Shown: positions 12,459 to 29,639, numbered from the stretch's first letter. The stretch is 64,000 nt of DNA from Sistotremastrum niveocremeum HHB9708 (GCA_001630475.1 KV419432.1:62001-126000); one strand, 5' to 3'. A program made the numbers and translations. Notes: generated by a model from the sequence alone, not told the origin.

Positions 12459-13367
12459 TCACTGCCGCGATCTCCTATTAATCCGAGGGGGTCTAAGTGT
12501 CCCAATTGCTGCCCAAAACCGCTTTGATCCAATCACCATACTACCCTGAGACCCTGAATCAGACGTGCTTGCGAAACTAATTCGACTGATGCGCGCACGA
12601 GACCTCCTCTTATCAACCTCTGTCCTGACCGGGCTCGTGGGGTCTGACATAGGAGCCTCAATATCCACGGGAGGTTCAACGCCGTCTGCTTTCTCCTCAT
12701 CCTCCTGTACTGCCGTAGGAATTGTTCGACTGGGCGCAGGTGAGGACATGCGAAATGCCGCCGGAATAGGTAATGGCCATCTCGATGAAATCAGGGGCGC
12801 AGGGAGTGATTGTGGTCGGCGATTCTTCTGTAAATCATTCTCTTTTTCTCCCAAGCTGTTCAACCCTGGATCAGGGAACATATTGAAAGTGAAGGGTTCT
12901 GGTCGTCCGCGGATTTCGGATATTTGGGGGTGATACGTTTGGGCTTCTGCCAAGTCCAATTTACTTTTGCTCCCTGGCACGACGAATTTTAGAGGACGTC
13001 TGTTTCGTCGGTATATGGAGCGTCGAGTGTGTAGGAAAATTAACATCACGATGGCACAGGCCACCAGAGAGCCCACAACGGCCCCTGCGATTTTACCCGC
13101 TCGAGTAGGATGTGAGGAGCTTTGTGCGGATGTCGAAGGTTTTGTTGAGGGTGGAGGGGATGATGAAGATGATGGAGGCGATATGTGAGTGGTACTAGCT
13201 GGCAGTGGATCGGTTTGGCCATTGCTTGTGCTCAGAAGCGGAGAACTTTCTGAGCTTTGAACCATCATCGACACTGACTGAGTCGACTCTGAGAAAGGGA
13301 ATGGGGCTGTCGTGGGTGGAGTGATTATGAAGGGGTTGGATGAGGGAAAGAATCCACTACTCGACAT
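12459..13367 (-). CDS. Ser/Thr/Pro-rich single-pass membrane protein, unknown function
   Basis: Uninterrupted 302-codon frame, ATG at 13367. Residues 1-90 are very rich in Ser, Thr and Pro, as in an O-glycosylated cell-surface stalk. One hydrophobic helix follows at about 93-113 (IAGAVVGSLVACAIVMLIFL), with Arg-rich residues just after it (HTRRSIYRRNRR), so the N terminus should be outside and the roughly 185-residue tail in the cytosol. The tail is Ser/Arg-rich without a recognisable domain. The layout (S/T stalk, one TM, basic cytosolic tail) resembles Mid2/Wsc-type wall sensors and the many orphan basidiomycete proteins of this design. There is no cleavable signal peptide, unlike true Wsc proteins, so the sensor role is only an analogy. 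Convergent with the carrier gene, 275 bp away. Confidence 0.7.
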   Translation of the reverse strand: MSSSGFFPSSNPFIITPPTTAPFPFSESTQSVSMMVQSSESSPLLSTSNGQTDPLPASTTHISPPSSSSSPPPSTKPSTSAQSSSHPTRAGKIAGAVVGSLVACAIVMLIFLHTRRSIYRRNRRPLKFVVPGSKSKLDLAEAQTYHPQISEIRGRPEPFTFNMFPDPGLNSLGEKENDLQKNRRPQSLPAPLISSRWPLPIPAAFRMSSPAPSRTIPTAVQEDEEKADGVEPPVDIEAPMSDPTSPVRTEVDKRRSRARISRISFASTSDSGSQGSMVIGSKRFWAAIGTLRPPRINRRSRQ

Positions 13368-14181
13368 CTTCTCTATCGTCCTTGTTCTCTCAATTTGATT
13401 TGCGATAAAGTGGTATGAAAGCCGTAGGTACGGTGATAAAATGTCCCGGTTTCCCGAAAGTGGCGAGGAGGGTCACTGTGCACTTGTCCTCGCGATGAAC
13501 CCAGACACTTAGGTCGTGCTGAGTGGGTTCAGAGGAAGAAGAAAAGCCATACGAACGAATCTCACATATGCTGAGTAATGGTAGCCAATCTATGATATAT
13601 TAAAATCACGACTACGCATAGATCGCTTCTTCCAAGGATGATAAACAACTTACTTTGTCATCAAAAGGCGTTCTGAACACACAGAGATGCAGGACTTGCG
13701 GGATGAACTGACTAGAATGTGGGCAGGAGCAGCATGGCTGCCTCAGGGCAGTTATCTGCTTAAAGTAGCAAAGCCAGCTCACCTCCCTTTACATCAGCGC
13801 GGCTTGACCGGTCAACAGTTTGATCGCCCTCAACTCGGATCATCGACGGACAGCCACCCGGCGTTTAATCACTCAAAGTCCGAGCGGCACGGCACTTCGG
13901 CATCTCGGCGCAATGCTACGTCATCAGCATCAGATAAGATAAAGCGAGCCTGATTCAGTTGCGAAAAATCTTGGTGACCACAGGTAAAATGATGCGAACG
14001 GAGGGTATAGGATGTTATTACAGACATGAGAATTAAGCTCCAGGCGATCCTGAACAGGAGTCCGTCACTAAGTCGGACTAGATGAACATCTAAAGAAAGG
14101 AGGCTATTCCACGTCGAAGATGCGAGAGACAAAGTTTCCAGTAAATCCGTTCAGCCCCTCTTATGAGTCCTCTAAAATCCC
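13368..14181. other. Intergenic, no supported gene
   Basis: About 0.8 kb upstream of the membrane-protein gene and downstream of the RING gene. Short frames on either strand have no motif or splice support. Confidence 0.5.
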
Positions 14182-15212
14182 CTATACAGGGTGTCCAGGT
14201 TGATTTGGCCCATCGTCCGCGGGTGGCATATCAATGCCATATATTCCAGAGTAGCCCAAGCACCTGCCATCTCGAGCAAGTCCGCCGCACGACTCGCACG
14301 TTTCGATCTCTTCAATAAAGTACCCTTCCCAAGCGACTTCGTTGGGATCCCCACTGCTAGCAGCAACAAATCTGGCCATTCCCAAAGTGTCGTTCGAAGG
14401 AGTCAAATCCAGTTGATCGATAAGATCACGAACTACGTAGGCAGGTGTGGGAACGAGGCAAGGTTGTCTGCAGATGGGGCAGCTATTGACTCGCAAGAGA
14501 GAGTCGTCGTCCTGCGTCTCTGTAATGGACGTGAACCAGCTTTGCAGACAAGTGACACATATGGTGTGGCCACAGCTTAAACTGGTTTCTTTAGCAATTT
14601 TACCCAACACAAATAATGACTCTTACAAATATGGCCCATGGAACACGGAGAAACAGATGGGACATTCAAGAGAGGATTTTGCCCTGCTCAGTTGCCTTTC
14701 AAGAGCTGCATGCTAACGGACGTATTATTCAGAATAATAATTGTGGGGTCTAACAAATAGCGCACTTTCTTGTGACCGTCTTGGATGATCGCTAAATGAT
14801 CTGATATCCTGTGGTTTTCCTGTTGGAGTGAGTGTTGTGCTTCAACCAAAGAAACATTCTAGCTTCTCACCTGTCTCAACGTCCTAACTTCTTCTGTCAC
14901 CTCTGCCAACTCCGCAGCCTGACTCTCTACAAGATCGGTATACAGCTGCTGATTAAGTGTCCCAGCCAACTTTCCACTTCTCGCAAGTAACGGGGTTTGA
15001 TTGCGCGAAGCAGAACGCTTCTTAACATTGGTGGTATTGCCTGATGTACTGGGTATAGAGTTGTTCAGATGCGATGGCTGCGAATGGCTGAGTGAGTGCG
15101 AGCACGAGATGGCCGTAGGAGACCCGAAGACCGGGGCGTTAATGGAGGACGCGTGATTTGATAGCGGGAAGTGATGAATGATTCTGCCAGAGGTTCCTGA
15201 ACCAGTGGACAT
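14182..15212 (-). CDS. RING-finger (C3HC4) protein, probable E3 ubiquitin ligase
   Basis: Four exons, complement of 14871-15212, 14766-14819, 14627-14712 and 14182-14581, sum to 882 nt, 293 residues. The start is the ATG at 15212 (MSTGSGTSGRIIHH); the frame upstream of it is not joined to any earlier ATG. Residues 1-75 are low-complexity and Ser-rich; about 80-145 are heptad-like and probably a coiled coil (LVESQAAELAEVTEEVRTLR onward). The RING follows: CPICFSVF, then SCGHTICVTC and CPICRQPC supply all eight zinc ligands. The junction needs the acceptor just before 14581; the nearer AG upstream breaks the frame. A second cysteine pair (CESCGG) lies near the C terminus. Coiled coil plus RING suggests a ubiquitin ligase; the substrate is unknown. 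Confidence 0.8.
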
Positions 15213-15720
15213 ATTTGTCGCAGTACGTTGCGTCTCTGACACGTTGGGATTTACCAACAGCTGACACCGTAAGGATTGGAGGAGACTATAGAGAGCAGCG
15301 AAGCAGAGCTTAATATTGGTGATGGATGTGAGAGAGAGTAGTTGACTCACCGATTGCCTCGTTATCGGGCCACCGTCAAGTGTGCGTGGCGCGGAAGTGG
15401 ATATGACGCATCTCCCTCCAGTATTTCGCGCCTTTATAAGAATGTTCCTGCTCGACTACAATCATTATCTGCACTTTCACCGTGCCAACACATGCACTAA
15501 CCGATTCAAATGGACCACATACCTCAGTCAATTGTTAGGACAGAAAATACCAAGTCATCATGATTATTGAGGATAGGATTATGGTGATTTCAGCCCAAGA
15601 GAGTGGCGTGAGTCCTCGCCGACGTTCGTAGCGATGGCGAGAGGGACAATTGACTGGGGTCGTTGAATGAGACCGACCCTGACATGGCGGGCAGGATCGC
15701 GCAACAACGTGGCGCCAGAA

Positions 15721-15780
15721 GGTAGCAAAGTCAGTGCGAAGAGTGACGTCATTTCCGAAGGGTTCCGACACGGACATAAC
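15721..15780 (+). repeat. Left arm of a perfect 60-bp inverted repeat
   Basis: Bases 15721-15780 are the exact reverse complement of 16585-16644 with no mismatch that I can see. The arm contains the 8-bp palindrome TGACGTCA (an ATF/CREB-type site) inside GTGACGTCAT. Similarity stops abruptly at both ends of the arm. Confidence 0.9.
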
Positions 15781-16584
15781 TCGATAGCGGTCCCGTAATC
15801 CGGCTAACTTTTGATCTCCGCTGCCCTCTGACCTGCTCTCGCCCGCTCTCCTCTCGTCCGTCCCTCTGACACAGGGCTCTTTTCCAACGCGTCGAATTCC
15901 ATCGAGACAACAAAATCTCGTGTTTAGATTGTAAGAAGAGGATATCAGTAAGTATTTAGCCCTGGAATGTAGAAATGCTGAGACTGACTTCAATTTTCGC
16001 GGCTCGCAGTGCTAGGTGGTCATTACGCGTCGAGACACGCGACAATCTTCGGGGGACTCGTGAGCTGGAGAATAGGATGAGGAGAAATGACATGTCAGCT
16101 CAGTGGACACTCAGTGCGCGCGTAGATAGGCCCGTTTCCCCCATCTTCTGCGTCCTGCTCTCTTCTTTCCTTTTTTTCTCTTTCTCTTTTGTGATAGCAT
16201 GTGCTACGGGCAGACATGCATTCAGATCCCTGTGTACTTTATTGTAGATATCTCAATCCATGTATGTAAATCATTCAATGAAAGTCTGAGGCATTCAAGT
16301 GAAAAGTGGCTCATCCTATGTGATTTTCTCGGATTCATGATCTGCTGGTATAAGTATTGCTGTTCTTGAACCGATGACGAGCCAAGCCAGTAAAGACTTA
16401 TAGGAACGTGGCAAGAGAATCATTTTTAAGGTAATCTACATGAGCGCGACTGAGCCTGACATCACTACGATACTTTCGAGCGAGAGGCAATGGACTTGTC
16501 GCAGCGAAGTTGACTTCGCAAGTGACTTCGGTTGCTGAGCTGGCTAGGTCTTGAGCCGAGCCGGGGTTGCGGAACGGACATCGC

Positions 16585-16644
16585 GTTATGTCCGTGTCGG
16601 AACCCTTCGGAAATGACGTCACTCTTCGCACTGACTTTGCTACC
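16585..16644 (-). repeat. Right arm of the perfect 60-bp inverted repeat
   Basis: Reverse complement of 15721-15780; the two arms are separated by about 804 bp of unrelated-looking sequence. Flanks show no obvious short target-site duplication. Confidence 0.9.
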
Positions 16645-17893
16645 GCGGCAGAAGCACGGCAACTGCCGACTCTTTTCTTTCGTCTTTTTGTCTGCCGTGT
16701 TTGTGTTCGCCCAAACTGGGAGCTCCCAAAGAACTCTACTCGTTGCCATCCAATAAATCAGAACTTCAGCGGGGTCGGTTTACTGCATAGTAGCCGAGAT
16801 TGAGATAGGCCCCGAATCAACACTTGTCAATGATTCTAGCATCAACGCGGGTGCAGCGACGGCGCCGGTGAGGGCACGGAAAGTGAGCTTTTTCTTGGTC
16901 TATGCTTCGATCAAGGTCGAGAGAAACATATCAAGTTCTGAACACGTTATTATCCCCAAAATCGTTTGTTTGTATTTTTGCCCAAGGTAACCCGCTGCCG
17001 GTCTCCGCTTTGTGGAGTCCTTCTTTCCTTTATTGAATTTTCGACATACCAAGTGAGAATCGCGTTCATAGCGAGTACTCAGCGCCATCAACTGGTACCA
17101 CGAGGCTACTTCACTGATCTATCCGCGTCAGGAGTCTGGCCGGTACTAGCGGTCTCAGACCAAAGTCCCGGCCGCTTTGCTCAAGTTGCATCGACCATTC
17201 TCCCTGAAGCAACGTCTTGAACCACAAGCAGATGCGCCTACGCTTTTGGAAAGACCTGTACTCTCACTACGCTGGAGGTTGGTTGACCAGCGCGCTCTGA
17301 AGCGATGTCTTGATTGAGCTTGCTCCACCTGTTTGAATTTCCTACCGCTAATTGGTTTGAACGCCGATATCTTCTTCTCCAAAATAGTAGTCCTGACTTC
17401 CACGCTAAACATACGCATAAGGTTTCTTCCCGGGTGATTCCCTGTCTAACACGGTGACATGGGGAAACCGAACGACATCAATCCGTTTACCACGTGGCCG
17501 GTTCACCCCCTAAAATCCGAAGCTGCGTCGGAAACTGCGCGCAGATCCGCGGGTCCAATCGACTTAAAGTCGTTGCAAAGCCCCAACTTTCCCTCCGACT
17601 GCTGGATCCTTCCATCAGCCACCCTCTACCCCACCCAGACTTTGTGGACGTTTCACGGGTTGTCAGAGGATACTGACAGCCCATTCATTCCTGAAACCTC
17701 ATAAGGCTTTGATTTTCCGTCCATGAAGCATATACCTATGGGTTTGGTGTGGCTTCGTGGCGTCCATCGCGCTATGGTACACATAGTGGAACAACCGGAG
17801 CGAGGTCTTCCAACCTGGGATGAGACACGACGAGGCCCTGAGTGATGAGCAGGACAGTCATGGAAAGATATGTATATGAATGGTCTAGCATAC

Positions 17894-18243
17894 TTATTCT
17901 GGATGTACCAGCCGGGGATGTCGGGCGCTTCGAGCACCTAGCCCATTCCTAGTTAAGCTGACGTGCCCCTGTCCAAGGCTTCGCGAGGCCCCGTCGCGAC
18001 CTCCGGCTTGGAGAGCGCGATATGCATGCCTGAACTTCTTCCTGCACATCAGTCCGGGCCTGTGAGTTATCAATGTTTAGTGCGCTTTTCCTTCTTATCC
18101 AACAAGGATCAATTTTGCCAGCAGAATCACTGCGGTGAAAACAGTCCACCTGGGGCGGCGCTAAGACCCTGCAGTCGAAAAACGGTGCTGATAGCCAAGC
18201 GGAGAGCCAAAAGAACGGAGAGAAGAACATGAACAAGGTTCAT
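17894..18243 (-). CDS. Weak candidate: small secreted protein
   Basis: ATG at 18243 opens a signal-peptide-like stretch (MNLVHVLLSVLLALRLAIS). A possible 71-nt intron (18060-18130) joins to a second exon ending at 17894, giving 92 residues; exons 18131-18243 and 17894-18059 sum to 279 nt. No family is recognised and the second half is Arg/Gly-rich. It may be a chance frame; there is no other support. Confidence 0.2.
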
Positions 18244-19559
18244 GATGTGGTGTGCCCTCACCTGTCCCCGCCGATTACTGACGCGCTTTTCTGCGTGCAC
18301 CAGTATGAGTATGCAGTCCTAGTCTAGGCGCCGAAGCAACGGCACGATGGCGAGCTGCACTGTGCCTGCTGTATCGCCGGAGAGATATTTCCCCGTTTAT
18401 ATCCTGCCTGCGGATCGGCATGAGGTTCTGCCAGTGATCACTCAGGTCATACGGACCCTGGGTTGTGAATTCTGCGTGGATGCATGACGGTCTCAAAATG
18501 GGATACGAAGGGTTCGATGTCAAGGATCCTCCTTACGCCATCGATAGTTGTCTAAATTGGTGTCACTATGGTGTCTTTCCAGCGATAGACACAACAAGAG
18601 TCCATTCGGTCCACCTGTCACCTCTACCTGTAAGCCAGATGATAACTACTTGTATTTATCAGATAAGCCAATATCGTCATGCCGCTCCTGCCCTGAAATA
18701 TTCTGCGAATTATTTCATGTATAATCTTCCTCTATTCTATTGAGGTAGCCTAGCATCATTCCGAATCTGTGATCTTGAAACCACAAAACTTTCCATGGTC
18801 CGAATGACGCTTAATTTCCAAACTAAGCTTCAGGAACTCGATGCTTCGAAAGGTCTCACGATCATTCCGATACAGGTCTTCGTTCTAATTAATGAAATCA
18901 TAGACTTTCCGAGGGTCCAAGCTAAGCCGAGTTACCCGTACCTCTGCTCTTTTCCAAATCAAGCTTGGTAGTTTGATCCACCGGCGGTGATTGGTGGAGA
19001 TGGCTGGGAGCCGAAGTACTTCTAAAAAAACTCCGCTCCAGCTCCGAACCTCATTTTGATTCTGCAGCAGATCGTTTTTGGGCTATTTGAAATTCTCGAG
19101 GCCACTCCAGCTTGATTCTTTGTCCACAACTTGCCAATGCCTTTGATTGCTTCCTCAGCGCCGCCTGTCATAGTTATCTCTAGGACGCTGCAAGTCAGCC
19201 CGAGAGTTCGAGCCTTGTACTCCAGTAATAGTATATCCATTCAACGTGCCGATCCAGTTAGTTACGCGTATCTAACCATGCCCGAAGTTGCCTTATCAGG
19301 TCAGTGTCTCCACCAACCTCGCGGCCTAGGCGAGGTCCGTGATCCGCTCATCCTCTCTTCTCTGATACTGAGGTAAACATGGTTGGGTCTTCAACCCACA
19401 GTGGTTCATCCCTTCTATACACATTTTTTACAGAAATAATGCCAGATGACAAAACGTCCCGAGGGGTCGGGGATCGTCGATCATTCCAACGACAAACAGA
19501 CAACGACTCTTCAGAGATATAAAGAACTGTGAAGCCGCGTCTCTCTTGTGGACAGACCC

Positions 19560-20222
19560 ATGTCGTACTACGAAAGTAAGTCAGATATCTTTATACCACA
19601 CCATATAGGCTCACATCGTATCAGACGATCAATATCACACTTCTCATCCTCGACAGCTCAGCCAATATGTCTCGGCTGACGAGAACGCTCCTCTCGCCTC
19701 CCCTCTTCCTCCCTTTTACGGTAGGAACGTTATACCATCCAATCCGCCATCCACCTGAAGTTATCGATCAGTCCCTTCGGTTCCCATGGTTGGTTCACCA
19801 CTGACTTTGGGCATGTCACTCAGCAACGATGGCCGTGCCGAGCGCAAGCGCAATGAAATCGAACAACGCTGTAAAGACAAAAAAGCGGAGGCATTGAATC
19901 GCCAGAAAGAACAGCTCATACAGAGAAATTACCAACTCAGAGGAAACGACGCTCGTTCTGCCAACGTGATGCTTCTGGCCGCCCAGGTGATGCGGTAAGT
20001 ACATTTTGGAGTACGGGGTGGCTTGAAGTCTCATTTGTGACAAACAGTGAGGAAAAGGAGCTCATTCAGTACGTGTATCTCCAGCATGGTCAGCAAGCTA
20101 CTAACCTTCAATCCAGGAATTTAACAGCAGAGCTCGAATTGCTACGGAATCAATTGCGTAATTGTAGTTGCATGACTCAGTCAAAGTATGAGCATCCCAC
20201 AGGTGGCTCCCGACGATTCTAA
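19560..20222 (+). CDS. bHLH-leucine-zipper-like protein, paralogue 1 of 3
   Basis: Five exons (19560-19575, 19625-19720, 19772-19994, 20048-20068, 20117-20222) sum to 462 nt, 153 residues. After a short N terminus (MSYYENDQYHTS) the protein has a basic stretch and helix (RAERKRNEIEQRCKDKKAE), a loop (RGNDARS), a second helix (ANVMLLAAQVMR) and heptad-like leucines (EEKELIQNLTAELELLRNQL). Helix 2 fits the bHLH pattern (x-I-L-x-x-A-x-x-Y-I), but the usual E9 of the basic region is Cys here, so this is bHLH-like rather than canonical. Two paralogues at 57.0 and 59.4 kb share the sequence and the intron positions, including the 21-nt exon 4. Probably a small DNA-binding or dimerising regulator; function unknown. 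Confidence 0.7.
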
Positions 20223-20779
20223 CACTCTTGTTATGTCTACTGCTTGTACATTGTCATACCCTCAAGTTTTGTTATCAATTCAGTCTGCCCCAATGTGTCC
20301 TTTACTCACCAAAAAAAAAGCCTCGTACATCCCCAGTCATTGCTTTGACCTGTTTCGAAACATAGGCGGACCTAGTTGACCGACGGCCTGTTTCTGATCC
20401 CATAGTCGCAATTTCCTCGCTGGTTTCTACGCGAGATAGCAATTTCAACGTGAACCAGGGAGTCTTGGACATGGAAATGACGTTTGACTTGCGTTCTCGG
20501 CATTGTGACCTTCCTACGTTATTAATGTTGGTGTCTGCTGGAGTCAACGAGCCGAGGGCGATGACGCTGGGTCTTGTCTGCCGCTGATTTCTCAAGCAAA
20601 AGAATCACATTACACAACACAACATTTTATGGAGTGTGATTATGTAAGTCGTGGGAACCGAGCGATGCCGGGGTCGTATTCTATTTTCCCCCACCGCAAT
20701 CGCATTGCAACGCTATGAAAAGATACAATAAAACATTGAGCTATTGTACCGAAACAAGAGGTATAGCATGCTTCAACGT
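20223..20779. other. Convergent intergenic region
   Basis: About 0.56 kb between the 3' ends of the bHLH-like gene and AROM. No supported gene. Confidence 0.5.
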
Positions 20780-25903
<5,124 letters not shown>

Positions 25904-26121
25904 TGTGGGTCAGTCTCTGAGACAAAGGACTGACTGGCTGGCCGAGAACTTTATGCAGAGCCGACAAAGCCGAGCGTCTAAAGGCCACGTTCGATTCGAG
26001 CAAATCCGATAAATCCGACAAGACTCAGACTGCTTCCAGACTGCTTCCAGATTCCGACATTTCTCTGGTTTCCTCTCGTCGCTGTATGCTTAGTATCATT
26101 TGTGGATGAAAACCACGTCGA

Positions 26122-27854
26122 ATGCTAAGATTCAACAGAGGACCACTGAGAAACCTATCGAATTATGCTCCTCGAAACCCCGAAGCAAGCGCTAACGCTG
26201 GACCGCTGGCTGGCATCCGGGTCCTAGAATTGGGACAATTGATTGCGGGCCCGTTCGCTGGCCAGCTGCTGGGGTAAAGTCTCTCATAAACCTCACTAAA
26301 TATTGTCTCTGACGAACTGCTCTTTTGCATATCTTTCGAAGTCAGTTTGGAGCCGAGATTCTCAAAGTCGAGCCACCAAATGGAGGAGATCCGCTGAGAG
26401 TCTGGCGCGAACTGGACGCTGATGGCACGAGCCCATGGTTTCGAAGCATAGGACGCAACAAGAAGAGCATTACACTCGATTTACGGAAGGAGGAAGGTCG
26501 AAAGTGAAACTTTTTTACGAACACCGTTTATTTTTCTCATCGTGATGTAGGATTGTAAAGAAACTGGCCCTGGACAGCGATGTCATTATTGAGAATTTCA
26601 AGCCCGGAAGTGAGTGTACTCAGTATCCATGCTTTCTATCAATGTATCTAAGCTTTTTCACTATAGCACTCGAAAAATGGAGCTTGGGTCCATCAGACTT
26701 ACACCCCCTCAATCCTGAACTCATCTTCACCCGAGTGAGTGGATACGGGCAGACTGGCTCTTGGTCGCATCGAGGTATGGTCAAGTACGTCGAAGTTCCA
26801 CATCCTATTGACCGGTGACTTCAGGTGGTTATGCATCGGTCTGCGAAGCCGAGTCAGGCTTCCGGTTCATCAACGGATTTCGAGACTCCTCCACCGGATT
26901 ATTAGACGGCCCTCCAGTGAGACCTAACATCAGTCTAGGAGATTCTGTAGCAGGGTTGCATGCTGCTTTCGGGACTGTGAGTCTTAATCTGCTTCTCTGT
27001 GCGGTAGTCTGACTCTCCCGGGGAAGGTACTTGCACTCCTCGCTCGATCCCAACGAAATGCTGCAGGACAACGAGGCGGACAGACAGTCGATGTTAGCAT
27101 CCTCGAAAGGTGACCAGACTGAGCGCTCGGTGATAAGTGCTGACCAGTCTGATTATAGTATGATGAACTTGATGGAAGGGATCATCCCAGAATACGATCG
27201 CAAAGGCGTGGTATGGCTCTTTTCGGCGTTCCTCCAGTCTAGCTCCTGATCAGCTCTATCAGATCCGGGGTCCTTCAGGTTCATCGGTGACAGGGATAGG
27301 TACCTCAATTACCCAATCGTCACTTTCGCCTCAGCTAAGATCACACAGTGCCTACCAACGCCTATCCAACATCCACACCATCCGTCTACGTCATCATAGG
27401 CGGCAACGGCGACTCCATCTACACCCGCCTCATGACCGCCATCGGCCGCCCCGACTTAACAGGCCCCAAATTCTTACACAATCACCACCGCGTTACCCAT
27501 CAACAAGCAATAGAACAAGCAATCTCAGAATGGACTTCTCAACGTTCTGCAAGTGAGATTTGTGAGATTATGGAAGAAGCGAAAGTTCCCAATGGGAAGA
27601 TCATGAATGTGGAGGATTTGATGAAATGTGAGCATGTGGAGGAGAGGGGGATGATTGAGAGTGTGAGAGTTGGGGATGGGGATGAAGGTTGGGATGTTCG
27701 AGTTCCGGGTGTTGCGCCGAGACTTGAAGATGTCGCGAAGACACGCTGGGCGGGACCGGACCTGGGAGCTCACAATGATGAGATACTTCGAGGTCGACTG
27801 CAGATGACTGCTGAAGAAATTGACGCTTTGCGTGACCAAGGCATCATTGGTTAG
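26122..27854 (+). CDS. Class III CoA-transferase (CaiB/BaiF; SUGCT-like), probably mitochondrial
   Basis: Multi-exon gene, ATG at 26122 (MLRFNRGPLRNLSNYAPR), an Arg-rich, acid-free N terminus typical of a mitochondrial presequence. The core begins LAGIRVLELGQLIAGPFAGQLL, then FGAEILKVEPPNGGDPLRVW and RNKKSITLDLRKEEG, classic CaiB/BaiF signatures. ISLGDSVAGLHAAFGT carries the Asp that forms the acyl-enzyme intermediate in formyl-CoA transferase. Later exons read GQRGGQTVDVSILES, MNLMEGIIPEYDRKG and NAYPTSTPSVYVIIGGNGDS; the protein ends in DALRDQGIIG. Family members move CoA between dicarboxylic acids; the closest eukaryotic type by feel is succinate:glutarate CoA-transferase, but the substrate is inferred. 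Divergent from ARO1. Confidence 0.9.
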
Positions 27855-27966
27855 CGTAGTACTCTTCCATGTGCGAATATTGATGAGAACGTGACGTTGT
27901 TATTTCGAGTAGCTTGTACAATAGTTTGTATATGAGAAGCGTTTGTGGTACAACTAGAATCCTGGA

Positions 27967-29639
27967 TTACACTTGTTCGACTTTAACCCGCTTAGAGGCT
28001 GGTCCTGCCACATTCCTGCCTGCCTCCTCTCGCTTCCTCCTCCTATCCACAGATCCCTCGCTTTTCGGAACCCATCGAGGACGAAGGTGTACGTATGCTT
28101 CGAGATCAGGAGGTCGACAACCCTCCAGATTACAGTCACACGGCCCTCCATCGAGTTCTGGAATATTGATTGGCATAACGGGGTTTCCGTCATACGAGAT
28201 CGTTTCTTCGTCGCTGATCACCATGTTCCCATATGTGGCAACATACGATATAAGCGCCGGCTGAGCATCGTCAGGAACTAAATATCGAGACTCAATAATC
28301 GAAAGGATGATAAAGCGCAGAGTTGCATACAGTGACGACGGCTGACCAAGCAAAGCCTTTGGCTTGGATCTTCATGCAATAGCGCAGCGAGGAGGATCGC
28401 TATGTGCTTCGTCGATTTATTGTGCGGATTATTGTCCCTCCAATTTTTGGCAGGAGAAAGACCGTATGGCCAATTGATGAAGACATAATGCTTTGCCACA
28501 GCTTGGTCAATATAACCCGTCCATCGGAGTGCCGGGTCTGAATTTAGAGGTTCTGAGAAGAAGTAATAAGTCTTAATGCTGTCGAGAATAGTCACAAAGC
28601 TTACCAACAATGATCCTGAACACATCTTTCAAAGTCTTTCTCGCCTTCAAGACTGATTCTTGCAACTGCAACTCCTGCGTCTCAAACCTCTCATCTTCAG
28701 TGACGAAACCCGAGTCGTTCTCGTAGAACGTGGGTTCATGTATCGCTCTTGGCCAAATGCCTGACTTCGTGAATGGAAGGTGTTCGACGTCGATATTGGG
28801 CAAAGTGACTTCCTTGTCCTTGTTGGCTTGTTTGCGACGAATAGTGGCCCACATCGGACCTGGGGTGTTGCTCTCTATGATCTCGATTGATGGACTCTGG
28901 GAGCGAGGAGTGTCATTGATAACATCGAGTTCGTCCTTCTTTTCTTCGTCTGCTTCGAATCCATCCTCAGAAGAGTCTGAGGATATGTACATGACATCGG
29001 AATCCCCTCTTTCAGGCGCTATCAAAGGCGTGTCGGCGGGCTCGGACGGCTGAACAGGTTCAACGTCTACACTCATTGGCCCCGGCGCAACATGATGAGG
29101 GCCTTGATAATTGTCATTGTCATTGCTCGGAGCAGTCACACGATCGTTGACGGTGGGCCTAGTAGGTGGTTGAGCCAACTCGAGGCGGACCACGTCGGGC
29201 TCTACAAGCTGAACGCGTTGGAACGAGGGGAGGCGCATCTCGTTTGCGAGAACTATCAAGGGCACGTTGGCTACAACACACATTGAGTATATGAGAAGGA
29301 ATGGCATGAGAATGTAGACTGACCTGAGCCACTTGGACAGTGACGCCTCATAAAATCCGCCCATAAACGCCTCGTGTTATCTTTCACGCCATCCAGAGCT
29401 GTGAAAGCGTCGGCCACGGCATCGCGACTGACTCCCCAGTGTTCGCAATAATTATCGAGATGTCGGAGCATAAGAGCTGCGAGGAGGGTAGTTATTGAGG
29501 GCAGTTGAGAAGAGAGACCTAGCTCACCAGCAAGTTCTACGACATTGGGCGCGACGTATGTAGCCTCAATCGGGGGACGCCAATAATCAGGCCCCACGAA
29601 AGTGATGTTCTGGTCAGACTGAGCCTGGTTTTGAGACAT
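27967..29639 (-). CDS. Orphan, probably nuclear protein of unknown function
   Basis: Four exons, ATG at 29639 (MSQNQAQSDQNITFVGPDYW), stop at 27967. Exon joins: GSG to ANVPLIVLANEM; RIIVG to EPLNSDPALRW; and RRH to FPDDAQPALIS through a roughly 50-nt intron starting GTATGC. The middle is acidic and disordered (YISSDSSEDGFEADEEKKDE). A compact region follows (LKARKTLKDVFRIIVGEPLN, then RWTGYIDQAVAKHYVFINWP) and may be a folded domain. CDCNLEGCRPPDLEAYV is a small Cys cluster. The C terminus carries a bipartite nuclear-localisation-like signal (DRRRKREEAG...PASKRVKVEQV). I recognise no domain. It is convergent with the CoA-transferase (112 bp apart). The acidic middle plus NLS suggests a chromatin or transcription-linked protein, but this is inference only. 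Confidence 0.7.

Larger units (their letters stand above)
15213..19559. other. Gene-poor 4.3 kb region
   Basis: No gene with family support was found. It contains the perfect 60-bp inverted repeat described separately and one weak candidate for a small secreted protein (17894-18243). Other open frames are short and do not connect. The 5' leader of the RING gene may reach to about 15.4 kb. Confidence 0.5.

Noticed and set aside
15535-16803. The two frames reading RVMSVSEPFGNDVTLRTDFA as a shared protein motif
   Set aside because: The identity comes entirely from the 60-bp DNA inverted repeat; the frames diverge outside it.
18465-18743. Open frame MNSAWMHDGLKMGYEGFDVK and overlapping minus-strand frames
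   Set aside because: Different frames look protein-like over short stretches only, with no consistent join.
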